DNA of 64,000 bases from Ammoniphilus oxalaticus (GTDB taxonomy: Bacteria; Bacillota; Bacilli; Aneurinibacillales; RAOX-1). Under the pieces are notes generated by a model. That model worked only from the letters and a program-made list of their open reading frames with translations. It was not told the DNA's origin and searched no databases. Position numbers and translations under genes: made by a program. Below, piece after piece: positions 20,903 through 30,538 of the stretch; position 1 is the first letter of the stretch; every line of letters begins with the position of its first letter. The stretch lies in NCBI RefSeq assembly GCF_003609605.1, contig NZ_MCHY01000011.1, positions 124,001-188,000 on the forward strand, read 5' to 3'.

Positions 20903-20908
20903 TAACCT

Positions 20909-20986
20909 AATCCTGATACCATTGTTCAGGTTTCTCTCCACTCCTATCTTATCCATCCCACCGAATCGGTTCGGTGGATTTTTTTT
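20909..20986 (+). ncRNA. Candidate CcpA-repressed small regulatory RNA
   Basis: Predicted RNA of about 78 nt between rpoN and clpP. It has a 5' hairpin (CCTGA 20912-20916 with TCAGG 20926-20930), then an unpaired pyrimidine-rich linker (20931-20957) with several CUCC and UCC blocks, then a strong terminator hairpin. There is no start codon with an SD. The architecture is that of Gram-positive small RNAs which pair with SD regions; S. aureus RsaI is a known CcpA-repressed example. Function, expression and conservation are inference. Confidence 0.55.
20958..20985 (+). terminator. Terminator of the candidate small RNA
   Basis: Perfect 8-bp stem CCACCGAA/TTCGGTGG with tetraloop TCGG, then A and T8. 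No plus-strand gene precedes it, so it must end a short transcript from the promoter at 20874. Confidence 0.9.
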
Positions 20987-21055
20987 GCGTTATTGTCGGC
21001 GAAGTATAAAATAGGGTCCAAATGTGAATATAGTAAGGGACTGGAAATAAATTAT

Positions 21056-21095
21056 TTTGACCTTCATTGACCTTCAGCTTTATTTCATGTACTAT
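21056..21095 (+). promoter_or_regulatory. clpP promoter with CtsR operator
   Basis: TTTGACC-TTC-ATTGACC (21056-21072) is the inverse complement of the CtsR heptad repeat (GGTCAAA N3 GGTCAAA) with one mismatch. The second heptad contains the -35 TTGACC (21067-21072), with TACTAT 17 bases later (21090-21095). CtsR binding would block this promoter until heat or protein stress. Confidence 0.82.
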
Positions 21096-21153
21096 GTAGA
21101 TGTAAGCGTGTAATTAATACAATAGCGCCTAAAAACTGAGAGGAGGATCTTTG

Positions 21154-21747
21154 ATGTTAGTACCTACCGTCATCGAACAAACCAATCGTGGAGAACGAGC
21201 TTATGATATTTATTCTCGATTACTGAAGGATCGGATTATCTTCCTTGGTACGCCGATTAATGATGTTGTAGCGAATAGCGTTGTCGCTCAGCTGTTATTT
21301 TTGGCGGCGGAGGACCCAGATAAAGATATCAATCTGTACATAAATAGTCCTGGCGGTTCAATTACTGCGGGCATGGCGATTTATGATACGATGCAATTCA
21401 TTAAGCCTGATGTATCGACGATCTGTATTGGAATGGCCGCAAGCATGGGGGCCTTTCTGCTTTGCGCGGGGACGAAGGGCAAGCGCTTTGCTCTTCCAAA
21501 TAGCGAAGTGATGATCCACCAGCCATTAGGCGGGGCGCAAGGGCAAGCAAGCGATATTGAAATCAGCGCGAAACGCATCATTCGTATGCGTGATCATCTT
21601 AACTCGATCATGGCCGAACGTACAGGTCAACCGAAAGAACGGTTAGAGCAAGACACGGATCGCGATAACTTTATGAGCGCCGCGGAAGCGAAAGACTATG
21701 GATTGATTGACGATGTTATCCAAAATATTGAACAACAGAAAAAATAA
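21154..21747 (+). CDS. clpP: ATP-dependent Clp protease proteolytic subunit
   Basis: Serine peptidase, 197 residues, forming the tetradecameric barrel used by ClpX, ClpC and ClpE. The triad is Ser97 (GMAASMG), His122 (MIHQP) and Asp171, and the head-domain motifs are complete. The first in-frame codon is TTG at 21151, but the ATG at 21154 is seven bases after AGGAGG and fits known ClpP N-termini (MLVPTVIEQ). It has its own CtsR-controlled promoter and terminator. Confidence 0.98.
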   Translation: MLVPTVIEQTNRGERAYDIYSRLLKDRIIFLGTPINDVVANSVVAQLLFLAAEDPDKDINLYINSPGGSITAGMAIYDTMQFIKPDVSTICIGMAASMGAFLLCAGTKGKRFALPNSEVMIHQPLGGAQGQASDIEISAKRIIRMRDHLNSIMAERTGQPKERLEQDTDRDNFMSAAEAKDYGLIDDVIQNIEQQKK

Positions 21748-21775
21748 ACAAGTCGCCTGCGGGCGGCTTGTTTTA
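21748..21775 (+). terminator. clpP terminator
   Basis: ACAAGTCGCC pairs with GGGCGGCTTGT around a short loop, followed by TTTTATT. Confidence 0.85.
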
Positions 21776-21791
21776 TTGTTATGGCAGGCAG

Positions 21792-21820
21792 AAAAAAGAG
21801 CCCTGTTCAGGGGGCCCCTC
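21792..21820 (-). terminator. Terminator after crh
   Basis: A stem with outer AGAG/CTCT and inner CCCTG/CAGGG is followed by T6 on the minus strand, directly after the crh stop. Confidence 0.8.
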
Positions 21821-22081
21821 TTACACTTCTTCTTTTTCTACAAGCGCTTTCAAACTAGCGACCGCTTCACTAGCGTCAGTTCCTTCCGCGGAGATCGCGA
21901 TTTCGGTTCCCGTCCGCACCGCTAGACTCATGATCCCCATGATGCTCTTAGCATTAACCTTCTTACTCCCTTTTTCTACAAAAACATCCGCTGTATATTT
22001 ATTTGCTTCTTGGACAAAGAATGCTGCTGGGCGTGCTTGCAAGCCTGTTCTCAACCTAACTGTCGTAAGTTCGCGAGCCAC
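21821..22081 (-). CDS. crh: HPr-like protein Crh
   Basis: Catabolite repression HPr. From the GTG at 22081 (seven bases after GGGAGG) the protein has 86 residues. Position 15 is Gln in RTGLQARPAA, where HPr has the phosphorylatable His, and position 46 is Ser in NAKSIMG. This Gln15/Ser46 pattern defines Crh: it cannot act in PTS phosphotransfer but is phosphorylated by HPr kinase and then serves as CcpA corepressor. Upstream in-frame ATGs at 22096 and 22087 overlap the SD and are less likely. It is the last gene of rapZ-yvcK-whiA-crh. Confidence 0.95.
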   Translation of the reverse strand: MARELTTVRLRTGLQARPAAFFVQEANKYTADVFVEKGSKKVNAKSIMGIMSLAVRTGTEIAISAEGTDASEAVASLKALVEKEEV

Positions 22082-22124
22082 GTTCATTCCTCCCATTCCC
22101 TTCGTTTCCTATGGATTTATTATA

Positions 22125-23063
22125 TCATAAAGAAGGGTGTTCTTTTAATTTGTTAGCGATTTCATTTAGTTTTCTCAGACGATGGTTAATGCCCGATTTA
22201 CTAATTTTCCCGCTCGGAATCACTTCGCCAAGCTCGGATAAATTTAGATCCGTATGTTTCATGCGCGCTTCCGCCACTTCCCGAAGCTTATCGGGTAGTT
22301 TTTCTAAGCCCATTTTTCGCTCAATCAATTTAATGTTTTCAATGTGTTTCATTGCTGCTGTAACCGTCTTATTTAGATTGGCGGTTTCACAATTAACGAG
22401 ACGATTCACCGAATTGCGCATGTCCCTGACAATTCGCACGTCTTCAAAATACAGCAAAGCCTGATGGGCTCCAATCAAACTAAGAAATTCAGTAATTTTT
22501 TCGCCTTCTTTTAAGTACATCACGAACCCTTTTTTTCGCTCAATATACCGAGCATTTAACCTAAAACGATTCGTCAACGCTTTTAAATCTTTACAATGCT
22601 GCTGATAGATTGTAAAAATCTCTAAGTGGTAACTATTTGATTCAGGATGATTGACAGAACCTCCCGCCAGAAACGCTCCTCTTAAATAAGCCCGTTGACA
22701 ACAATCTTTCTGAATCGTTTCCGTTGGAATTCCTTGGGTGATCGTCCCATCGCGATAAATTTGTAGAGACTCGAGAATATCCTGGGCCCCTGTCGATAGA
22801 CGCACGATATAAACGTTATTCTTCTTTAATTGCATCTTTTTACGAGCCAGCAGTTCCAGATGAATGTCAAATTGCTCTTTTAAAAGGGTATAGATGCGCC
22901 GAGCAATCGCCGCATTTTCCGTGACGATATCGAGCAAAAAACGCCCGTTACCAAACCGAATGCTTCCATTCATACGGATCAACGCCGCCAACTCCGCTTG
23001 TGAACAGCACGGCGTTCGATCCAATTGCGTTAGTTCTTTTTTGGTTAAGGCTGCAAAAGACAA
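22125..23063 (-). CDS. whiA: DNA-binding protein WhiA
   Basis: A 312-residue protein with an N-terminal LAGLIDADG homing-endonuclease-like domain (residues near 125-145, [14 protein letters not shown]) and a C-terminal helix-turn-helix ([23 protein letters not shown]). In Bacillus WhiA influences cell division and chromosome segregation, and in Streptomyces it is a sporulation regulator. The TTG start follows GAGGTGA by seven bases. The gene sits in the conserved rapZ-yvcK-whiA series. Confidence 0.95.
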   Translation of the reverse strand: MSFAALTKKELTQLDRTPCCSQAELAALIRMNGSIRFGNGRFLLDIVTENAAIARRIYTLLKEQFDIHLELLARKKMQLKKNNVYIVRLSTGAQDILESLQIYRDGTITQGIPTETIQKDCCQRAYLRGAFLAGGSVNHPESNSYHLEIFTIYQQHCKDLKALTNRFRLNARYIERKKGFVMYLKEGEKITEFLSLIGAHQALLYFEDVRIVRDMRNSVNRLVNCETANLNKTVTAAMKHIENIKLIERKMGLEKLPDKLREVAEARMKHTDLNLSELGEVIPSGKISKSGINHRLRKLNEIANKLKEHPSL

Positions 23064-23075
23064 TGATCAGTCACC

Positions 23076-24053
23076 TCACTTCGACTCAAGGAGTCCCATG
23101 ATCGCATCCCCTACCTTTAATGCGTTATGACGCAGGTAAGTTTCATAGATCACAAAATTGTCCTCAATGATCTCAAAACCAAAGCGGCTTAACCTTTCCG
23201 GATGATACGCAACGGGCAAAGCTCCTTTTTCTTTGTACCTGGCCAACACAGCACTCGGAATTTGCGCGTTGTTCACGATAATCGTTTGGAACAAATCGGC
23301 GCCGACATGATTATACAAGGCGTTCACATGATCAGCCGCGTCATAATGGTCTGTTTCGCCTGGTTGAGTCATGACGTTACAAATGTAAGCTTTCTTCGCA
23401 GACGCATCTTTCACTGCCCGTGAAATTCCCGGCACGAGTAAATTAGGTAAAATACTCGTATATAAACTGCCCGGACCGAGCAAGATCAAATCCGCTTGAT
23501 AAATCGCCTCGATTGCCTCTTCAAGCGGATCAACGTCTTTGGGCTCTAAAAAAACACGCTTGATTTTCTTGCCCGTTTTCGGGATTTGCGATTCACCAGA
23601 GACGATCGTGCCGTCTTCCATCTCCGCATTTAAAATAATCGCTTGATTCGCGGCGGGCAAAACTTGTCCGCGCACTGCTAAAACACGGCTAATTTCTTTG
23701 ACAGCCGTCACAAAATCACCTGTAATTTCTTTCATCGCGGCAATAAATAAATTGCCTAAACTATGCCCCGCTAAACCCGCTCCAGAGGAAAAACGATGTT
23801 GAAACAAACTCGCCAGCAAAGGTTCTGTATCCGCTAAGGCAACGATTACGTTGCGAATGTCGCCTGGCGGCGGCATGGATAATTCTTCGCGCAGACGCCC
23901 TGAACTACCGCCGTCATCAGCGACTGTGACGATAGCGGTAATATCCATTGGTTTTTCCTTCAATCCGCGCACAAGCACAGACAAGCCAGTTCCTCCGCCG
24001 ATCACGACGACCTTTTTAAGCTGTTCTCCTTCAAGCTCGGCGACCCTTTCCAT
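23076..24053 (-). CDS. yvcK: Gluconeogenesis factor YvcK (CofD-like)
   Basis: About 325 residues with the nucleotide-sugar-binding Rossmann start KKVVVIGGGTGLSVLVRGLK and the CofD/YvcK motif TVADDGGSSGRLRE. In B. subtilis YvcK binds UDP-sugars, is needed for growth on gluconeogenic carbon and helps localise PBP1. The ATG at 24053 follows GAGGTG by six bases; the longer form from 24095 would overlap rapZ further. Confidence 0.94.
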   Translation of the reverse strand: MERVAELEGEQLKKVVVIGGGTGLSVLVRGLKEKPMDITAIVTVADDGGSSGRLREELSMPPPGDIRNVIVALADTEPLLASLFQHRFSSGAGLAGHSLGNLFIAAMKEITGDFVTAVKEISRVLAVRGQVLPAANQAIILNAEMEDGTIVSGESQIPKTGKKIKRVFLEPKDVDPLEEAIEAIYQADLILLGPGSLYTSILPNLLVPGISRAVKDASAKKAYICNVMTQPGETDHYDAADHVNALYNHVGADLFQTIIVNNAQIPSAVLARYKEKGALPVAYHPERLSRFGFEIIEDNFVIYETYLRHNALKVGDAIMGLLESK

Positions 24054-24072
24054 CTCTGACACCTCACTCTTA

Positions 24073-24945
24073 TTACGAGCGACGATCTCTTTCAATATCG
24101 CGGTGACTTACCCTCGTAATATAGTTTTCTTTAAACTTCTGACCAAGATGCTCGACGATGGAGACAGAGCGGTGTTTTCCACCAGTGCAACCGATTCCAA
24201 TCACGAGTTGGCTTTTCCCTTCCCGCTGGTAATGCGGCAGCGTGTAACCGATAAAATCATCTAATTTCTCGAGAAATTCAATTGATTGATCCCACTGAAA
24301 AACATAATCAGAAACTTCTGATTCGAGCCCTGTCTTTGGCCGCAATTCATCGATATAATGCGGGTTTGGCAAAAACCGTACATCAAAGACAAGATCCGCA
24401 TCAATCGGAATCCCATATTTAAAACCGAAAGAAGTAATGTTAACGATCATCTTAGTTTCTATTGTTGAAAAATAACTCGCTATTTTTTCTTTTAACTGAA
24501 CGGGCTTTAATTGACTGGAATCAACGATTAGGTTTGCTCTCCCTTTCAGTTCCTCTAGCATTTTCCGTTCCGCTTCAATCCCTTCCAATGGAAGCCCCTC
24601 TGGGGCAAGCGGGTGACGTCGTCTCGTTTCTTTATAGCGCTGCACAAGAATTTGATTGGATGAATCTAAAAATAAGATTTGATGATGAATGTGTTGCATT
24701 TCCTCTAACTGCGAAAGCGCGTCGGATAGCGTGTCAAAAAATTCGCGACCGCGCAGGTCAATGACAAGGGCAACCTTTTTTATCCTTCCGCCCGACTGTT
24801 CAATTAATTCGGCGAATTTAGGGATCAATTGCGGCGGTAAATTATCCACACAAAAGAAGCCTAAATCCTCTAAACTTTGCACGGCAACCGTTTTTCCCGC
24901 TCCCGACATCCCTGTAATTATAAGAAGATTGATCTGTTCCGACAT
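24073..24945 (-). CDS. rapZ: RNase adapter/nucleotide-binding protein RapZ (YvcJ)
   Basis: About 290 residues. A Walker A motif, GMSGAGKT, is near the N-terminus, and the C-terminal domain contains [18 protein letters not shown], the RapZ signature. The protein hydrolyses ATP/GTP; in B. subtilis YvcJ is linked to competence, while in E. coli RapZ guides RNase E to GlmZ. An ATG at 24945 follows GAGGTGG by six bases and is preferred to the in-frame TTG at 24960. The nudix gene yvcI that lies next to it in B. subtilis is absent here. Confidence 0.95.
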   Translation of the reverse strand: MSEQINLLIITGMSGAGKTVAVQSLEDLGFFCVDNLPPQLIPKFAELIEQSGGRIKKVALVIDLRGREFFDTLSDALSQLEEMQHIHHQILFLDSSNQILVQRYKETRRRHPLAPEGLPLEGIEAERKMLEELKGRANLIVDSSQLKPVQLKEKIASYFSTIETKMIVNITSFGFKYGIPIDADLVFDVRFLPNPHYIDELRPKTGLESEVSDYVFQWDQSIEFLEKLDDFIGYTLPHYQREGKSQLVIGIGCTGGKHRSVSIVEHLGQKFKENYITRVSHRDIERDRRS

Positions 24946-24995
24946 GACTTGCCACCTCAATCCTTTTCCATAAATTCTATTTTACCATCTACTAT

Positions 24996-25030
24996 AAAAA
25001 AAAGCAGCGTGATTCCACTGAATCACGCCT
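24996..25030 (-). terminator. trxB terminator
   Basis: Perfect 9-bp stem GCGTGATTC/GAATCACGC (25007-25015 with 25020-25028) with a T8 tract on the minus strand. Confidence 0.9.
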
Positions 25031-25055
25031 TTGTACTCAAGAATTGTCTCAATTT

Positions 25056-26027
<972 letters not shown>

Positions 26028-26045
26028 TTAAATAGCTGTCATGTT

Positions 26046-26074
26046 AGTATACTTTATATCTATAATTATTCCAA
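26046..26074 (-). promoter_or_regulatory. trxB promoter
   Basis: TTGGAA (26069-26074), 17 bases, TATACT (26046-26051). A second overlapping pair, TTGTTA with TATAAA at 17 bases, is also present a few bases upstream. Confidence 0.6.
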
Positions 26075-26078
26075 ATAA

Positions 26079-26114
26079 CAAGGAACCTGTACAACGCAGG
26101 TTCCTTGATTTTTT
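26079..26114. terminator. Terminator hairpin after the TPR gene
   Basis: Perfect 11-bp stem (26079-26089 with 26097-26107). The better T run (ATTTTTTC) is on the plus strand; on the minus strand TTATTT follows. Confidence 0.7.
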
Positions 26115-26115
26115 C

Positions 26116-27678
26116 TTATTTTTCGCGAATCGTATCCACGTTTTTCTTCACAGTTTGAGCGCTGACACTATAGCTTTGCGCCAGTTCTTTATACGAGGTC
26201 GGCGTAATCAAATATTCAAGCGCCGCCGCCCACGCTTTTGGCTTGCGAATGATCGGCACATTTGGATAACGCGCTTGGATAAATTCCGTCCACAACTGTT
26301 GAGCCGCTTCCTGCTCCTCACCCGTTAACCGATCACGCAAACAATTAACCACCTCTTTCCAACTGGATCGCCAGCGAATTGTAGGTTGATTAGAACCTGC
26401 ATAGCCTAACGTGCCTAGCACAAAGTTAGCCATCTGTTTCAGATCGTCCTCTTGTTCAGGATCAGCTACAAACTCTTTCAGCGCTTCAATTACCTCTTGA
26501 TCCCCTAACCATTCAAACGCTTGCAGCACTTGTAATTTCGTTTCCCGATCCCCATGCCGCAAAGCCCACAGGAAAGAAGAACGAATGAACGGGTCGCGTT
26601 CCATGCTATCTTGCAAAGCTTCTTTTTTCTTTGATTCCTGATAATGATGGGGAACTTGATAATAATAGGGCGCTTCCCTATGCGTCTGCCCACTCTCAAT
26701 CCAATCCAAATAGTAAGGCGCAATCGGCGACTCGGGATCTTCGCGCTGCACCCACTTCCAATATTTCTTCGCCTCTTGGTAGCGGCCAAGATTAAATGCT
26801 GAAACCGCGCAATAGTGGTACAAATGAAAATCGAGCCGCCAGGCATACGCGGACATTTTTTTGAACAGTTGGTAAGCGGCGTCATGCTCGCCTAACACAC
26901 CAAGCGTAATGCCTAGTTTATAGGCTTGGTCATATTGAAGCGGTATGATCTTACGCAACTCTTTTAGCAACGCGCTCAGTTCTTCTAATTCCTGTTGTTG
27001 ATAATAAAGGATCGCTAAGTTGCACAGCGCATGGATATTGCAAGGATCCTGCTCCAATACGGATCGGATCATTTGATGCGCCTTCTCAATCTCCCCTTTA
27101 TAGTAATAACAAAGCGAAAGGTTGTTTCTAGCGGCAATAAAATCAGGATGATCCTCTAGTAATTGCGATAACAATTTTTCCGCCTGCTGAAATCTTCCTT
27201 CCTCCATCATCGTTCTCGCTTGTTCGTGGAGAATCGTCTTTTCATCCTCTTCCAAGTTTAAATCTTCTGTTAAAGGAGGATGATTCAAATCTTGAGCGAC
27301 ATACTCCAAAATTTCAACCGCATCTTTGGCAAAGCGCCCTTTCGGATCTTTGCGCAAATAAAGATAGGCGTGTTCCTCCGCTTGCTCTAGCAAATCCATA
27401 TATACATAGTTACAGGCCAAATAATAATGGCATTCCGCAGCATTATCATCGAATTTTTTTAAAACATTCATTAAAATTTCATTAGACTCTGAAAACTTTC
27501 CAAGGTGTCCGAGCACCCCCGCCATATTGCATAGATGACTTGGGTTTTTCGGTTCCATCTCTCCCGCGCGTTTAAAGTAGCGCAATGCCTTGGAATAATT
27601 ATAGCGGTCGAGGGAACGATTCGCTCTTTCCGCAAAAAAGTCGGCTGTCAATTTTAACGATATAATATTTGAAGACAT
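26116..27678 (-). CDS. TPR-repeat protein (YvcD-like)
   Basis: A 520-residue soluble protein built of tetratricopeptide repeats: helical pairs such as YSKALRYFKRAGEMEPKNP near residue 30, QAEKLLSQLLEDHPDF, and AHQMIRSVLEQDPCN. A basic region and a C-terminal segment, TSYKELAQSYSVSAQTVKKN, look like a helix-turn-helix. YvcD of B. subtilis, a TPR protein, lies in the same place between trxB and the his operon, so orthology is likely, but no function is known to me. It has SD GAGGAG and an upstream TATACT (27710-27715 on the minus strand) without a good -35. Confidence 0.8.
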   Translation of the reverse strand: MSSNIISLKLTADFFAERANRSLDRYNYSKALRYFKRAGEMEPKNPSHLCNMAGVLGHLGKFSESNEILMNVLKKFDDNAAECHYYLACNYVYMDLLEQAEEHAYLYLRKDPKGRFAKDAVEILEYVAQDLNHPPLTEDLNLEEDEKTILHEQARTMMEEGRFQQAEKLLSQLLEDHPDFIAARNNLSLCYYYKGEIEKAHQMIRSVLEQDPCNIHALCNLAILYYQQQELEELSALLKELRKIIPLQYDQAYKLGITLGVLGEHDAAYQLFKKMSAYAWRLDFHLYHYCAVSAFNLGRYQEAKKYWKWVQREDPESPIAPYYLDWIESGQTHREAPYYYQVPHHYQESKKKEALQDSMERDPFIRSSFLWALRHGDRETKLQVLQAFEWLGDQEVIEALKEFVADPEQEDDLKQMANFVLGTLGYAGSNQPTIRWRSSWKEVVNCLRDRLTGEEQEAAQQLWTEFIQARYPNVPIIRKPKAWAAALEYLITPTSYKELAQSYSVSAQTVKKNVDTIREK

Positions 27679-27770
27679 GTTGACTCCTCACATCCCATTT
27701 GATAGTTCCAGTATATCATATTTACAGTTAATAAAAAGATTTGGAAATTATTTGATGCTCGCTTGGAGGC

Positions 27771-27800
27771 AAAAAAAAGAGACCCTCGCTGGATCTCTTT
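27771..27800 (-). terminator. his operon terminator
   Basis: AAAGAGATCC pairs with GGGTCTCTTT (one bulge) and is followed by T8 on the minus strand. The stem overlaps the hisI stop codon. Confidence 0.8.
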
Positions 27801-28428
27801 AAGATTCGAATCGTTTCGATAGTTCGTTTAATACTTCGTCGAAAGAAAGCTGTTGTTCACGCAGCAAGACGAGCAAATGGTAAATTAAGTCACTTGTCTC
27901 ATAGCGAAGTTCATCATGATCCCGATTTTTGGCGGCAATGATCACTTCACTCGCTTCCTCCCCAACCTTCTTCAAAATTTTATCGACGCCTTCCTCAAAC
28001 AAATACGTTGTGTACGCCCCTTCGGGCCGCTCGGCATGTCGCTTGGCGATCAATGTTTCAAGGTTCGCTATGATATTAAAACGATCTGATCCCATTGGCT
28101 CGGATTCACCATTAAGCGACCGAAAGCAACTGTACGTGTTTTCGTGGCAGGCTGGACCGGCAGGTTCCACTTTAATCAACAACGTATCCCCATCGCAATC
28201 GAGGGCGATGTTGTTCACTTGTTGCGTATTCCCTGATGTCGCTCCCTTATGCCACAATTGTTGTCGCGAACGACTCCAAAACCATGTTTGCCCGCTTTCG
28301 ATTGTTTTCTGAAGCGACTCCTTATTCATATAGGCCATCATCAGCACTTCTTTACTTTGCGCGTCCTGCACGACAGTCGGAATTAAGCCGCTCTCATCAA
28401 ATTTTATTTTCTCCCAATCAACTTTCAT
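27799..28428 (-). CDS. hisI: Bifunctional phosphoribosyl-AMP cyclohydrolase / phosphoribosyl-ATP pyrophosphatase
   Basis: Fused HisI-HisE, 209 residues, catalysing steps two and three of histidine synthesis. The N-terminal cyclohydrolase has [17 protein letters not shown], the metal site DCDGD and Cys in [11 protein letters not shown]. The C-terminal MazG-like pyrophosphatase has the [13 protein letters not shown] helix and [12 protein letters not shown]. Its start lies 11 bases inside hisF. SD AAGGAG. It is the last gene of the operon. Confidence 0.97.
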   Translation of the reverse strand: MKVDWEKIKFDESGLIPTVVQDAQSKEVLMMAYMNKESLQKTIESGQTWFWSRSRQQLWHKGATSGNTQQVNNIALDCDGDTLLIKVEPAGPACHENTYSCFRSLNGESEPMGSDRFNIIANLETLIAKRHAERPEGAYTTYLFEEGVDKILKKVGEEASEVIIAAKNRDHDELRYETSDLIYHLLVLLREQQLSFDEVLNELSKRFES

Positions 28429-29185
28429 CGCGAACCTCGACTCCTTTCTCCTTAAGAAACCGCTTCACGTCCCGAATCGTTACTTCTTTATAATGAAAGA
28501 TCGAGGCGGCCAAGCCTGCAGCCGCTTTGCCTTCTGTAAAAGCGGCTAGGAAATGGTCCGCATTTCCTGCTCCGCCCGAGGCGATTACAGGGATTTGAAC
28601 CGCTTCCGCAATCGCCCGCGTTAAACCAATATCAAAACCGTCTTTATGCCCGTCGGCGTTCATGCTCGTTAGTAAAATTTCGCCCGCCCCAAACGATTCT
28701 GCCTGTTTGGCCCATTCAACCGCGTCTAAACCACTTTGCGTACGCCCGCCATGTGTGTACACATCCCATGCTTGCCGTTGTTCATTCCAACTGGCGTCAA
28801 TCGCAACGACAATCGCCGCAGAACCAAAGGCTTGGGCCCCTTCGCTAATCAACTCAGGATTGGCAGCTGCTGACGTATTCATCGACACCTTGTTAGCTCC
28901 CGCTTGCAGAACGCGTCGCATATCTTCGACACTATTTATCCCGCCGCCGACAGTTAACGGAATCGTCAATTTTTCAGCCGCCGCTCGGATGACGTCAACC
29001 ATGGTAGCTCGTCCTTCCTGCGATGCGGATATATCCAGCAGGACAAGCTCATCGGCCCCCTCGCGACTATACAGTTCCGCCAGTTCGACAGGATCACCCG
29101 CGTCACGCAAGCCGACAAAGCTAACCCCTTTTACAACGCGTCCATCTTTCACATCGAGACAAGGGATGATTCGTTTCGTGCCCAT
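28418..29185 (-). CDS. hisF: Imidazole glycerol phosphate synthase subunit HisF
   Basis: Cyclase TIM barrel, 255 residues, making imidazole glycerol phosphate and AICAR from PRFAR and ammonia. Catalytic Asp11 ([12 protein letters not shown]) and the second Asp in VVAIDASW are present, as are phosphate-binding loops VGGGI and ASGGAG. HisF normally receives ammonia from the glutaminase HisH, whose gene is not in this cluster. It starts one base after the hisA stop. Confidence 0.97.
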   Translation of the reverse strand: MGTKRIIPCLDVKDGRVVKGVSFVGLRDAGDPVELAELYSREGADELVLLDISASQEGRATMVDVIRAAAEKLTIPLTVGGGINSVEDMRRVLQAGANKVSMNTSAAANPELISEGAQAFGSAAIVVAIDASWNEQRQAWDVYTHGGRTQSGLDAVEWAKQAESFGAGEILLTSMNADGHKDGFDIGLTRAIAEAVQIPVIASGGAGNADHFLAAFTEGKAAAGLAASIFHYKEVTIRDVKRFLKEKGVEVRDES

Positions 29186-29186
29186 C

Positions 29187-29927
29187 CTAGTTCACCTCGA
29201 CTTCTTTTAACGCATCAGCAAGTGTAAAACGGTCCATATAGAGCGCTTTACCGACGATCACACCGCTAATCCCGTCCGCCGCGTGGGGAGCCAATTGTTT
29301 CAGGTCCTCCATCTTGCTGACTCCGCCCGAAGCAATTACCGTCACATTCGCTTCACGCGCCAGTTCAAGGTTTCCTTTAATATTTGGTCCTTCCAGTGTG
29401 CCATCGCGGGCGATGTCGGTGTAAATGAACACCTCCGCCCCTTTTTTAGCTAACTCGCGAGCCAACGTGTCCGCTTTCACTTCCGATGTTTCCAACCAGC
29501 CGTGCGTCGCCACATACCCTTCGCGAGCATCAATGCCGATCACGATTTTCGAGCCGCCAAAGGTCGCCAACGCTTCTTCAGCAAACGGTCGATCTTGAAT
29601 CGCAGAGGTTCCTAAAATAACGCGGGCAACTCCGCCATCCAAATACTTACGCGCATGTTCCATCGTTCGAATTCCCCCGCCAACTTGAATGGGAACGTTG
29701 ACCGTCCGCGCCATTTCCAAGATCGCCTCATCATTGACAGGCGCCCCCGCCTTAGCTCCATCCAAGTCAACGACATGGATCCAAGCGGCGCCCTGCTGTT
29801 CCCACTGTTTTGCCATATCGACTGGAGAATCGCCATACACTGTTTCTTGATCATAATCTCCCTGAAACAACCGCACACATTTTCCGCCGCGAATATCGAT
29901 CGCCGGATAGATGATAAATTCACTCAT
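29187..29927 (-). CDS. hisA: ProFAR isomerase HisA
   Basis: A 246-residue TIM barrel that isomerises the ProFAR intermediate to PRFAR. Catalytic Asp11 ([14 protein letters not shown]), Asp in VIGIDAREG, the VGGGIRT loop and ASGGVS phosphate site are visible. It lies 23 bases downstream of hisB, where hisH stands in most Bacillales operons. Confidence 0.96.
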   Translation of the reverse strand: MSEFIIYPAIDIRGGKCVRLFQGDYDQETVYGDSPVDMAKQWEQQGAAWIHVVDLDGAKAGAPVNDEAILEMARTVNVPIQVGGGIRTMEHARKYLDGGVARVILGTSAIQDRPFAEEALATFGGSKIVIGIDAREGYVATHGWLETSEVKADTLARELAKKGAEVFIYTDIARDGTLEGPNIKGNLELAREANVTVIASGGVSKMEDLKQLAPHAADGISGVIVGKALYMDRFTLADALKEVEVN

Positions 29928-29950
29928 GCTAAAATCCCTCCTCGACCCTT

Positions 29951-30535
29951 TTACAGTAGTCCTTTTGTCGACGGCACACCTTTGACGCGCGGATCGATCG
30001 TCACCGCCTCATCTAAGGCTCGTCCCAACGCTTTGAAAATCGCCTCGATCATGTGATGCGTATTCATGCCGTAATGAAGAATGATATGTAAATTCATACG
30101 CGCTTCCAAGGCAAGTTTGGACATAAATTCATGAACCAATTCGGTCGGGAATTGACCCACCTGTTGGCTTGGATAAGAGGCCCGGTATTCCAAATGGGGC
30201 CGATTGCTTAAATCAATCACCACTTGAGCCAACGTTTCATCCATTGGAACGAATGAATTTCCGTACCGCTTGATTCCCTTTTTATCGCCGAGCGCCTCAC
30301 GCAATACGTTTCCTAAACAGATCGCGACATCTTCCACTGTATGGTGGTAGTCGATCTCGATATCGCCAACCGCTTTTACGGTTAAGTCAAACTGCCCGTG
30401 TTTCGTAAATAAATCTAACATATGATCTAAAAAAGGAACGCCTGTATCAATCTCTGTCTTCCCTTCCCCATCGATCGAAAAACTTAATTCAACACTCGTT
30501 TCCGTTGTTTTACGACTAATTTGACTGCTACGCAT
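29951..30535 (-). CDS. hisB: Imidazoleglycerol-phosphate dehydratase HisB
   Basis: A 194-residue Mn-dependent dehydratase converting IGP to imidazole acetol phosphate. The two pseudo-repeated metal motifs are present: [12 protein letters not shown] and, near the C-terminus, [15 protein letters not shown]. It is the monofunctional form without a histidinol phosphatase domain. It starts three bases after hisD with SD GAAAGGGG. Confidence 0.97.
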   Translation of the reverse strand: MRSSQISRKTTETSVELSFSIDGEGKTEIDTGVPFLDHMLDLFTKHGQFDLTVKAVGDIEIDYHHTVEDVAICLGNVLREALGDKKGIKRYGNSFVPMDETLAQVVIDLSNRPHLEYRASYPSQQVGQFPTELVHEFMSKLALEARMNLHIILHYGMNTHHMIEAIFKALGRALDEAVTIDPRVKGVPSTKGLL

Positions 30536-30538
30536 CTT

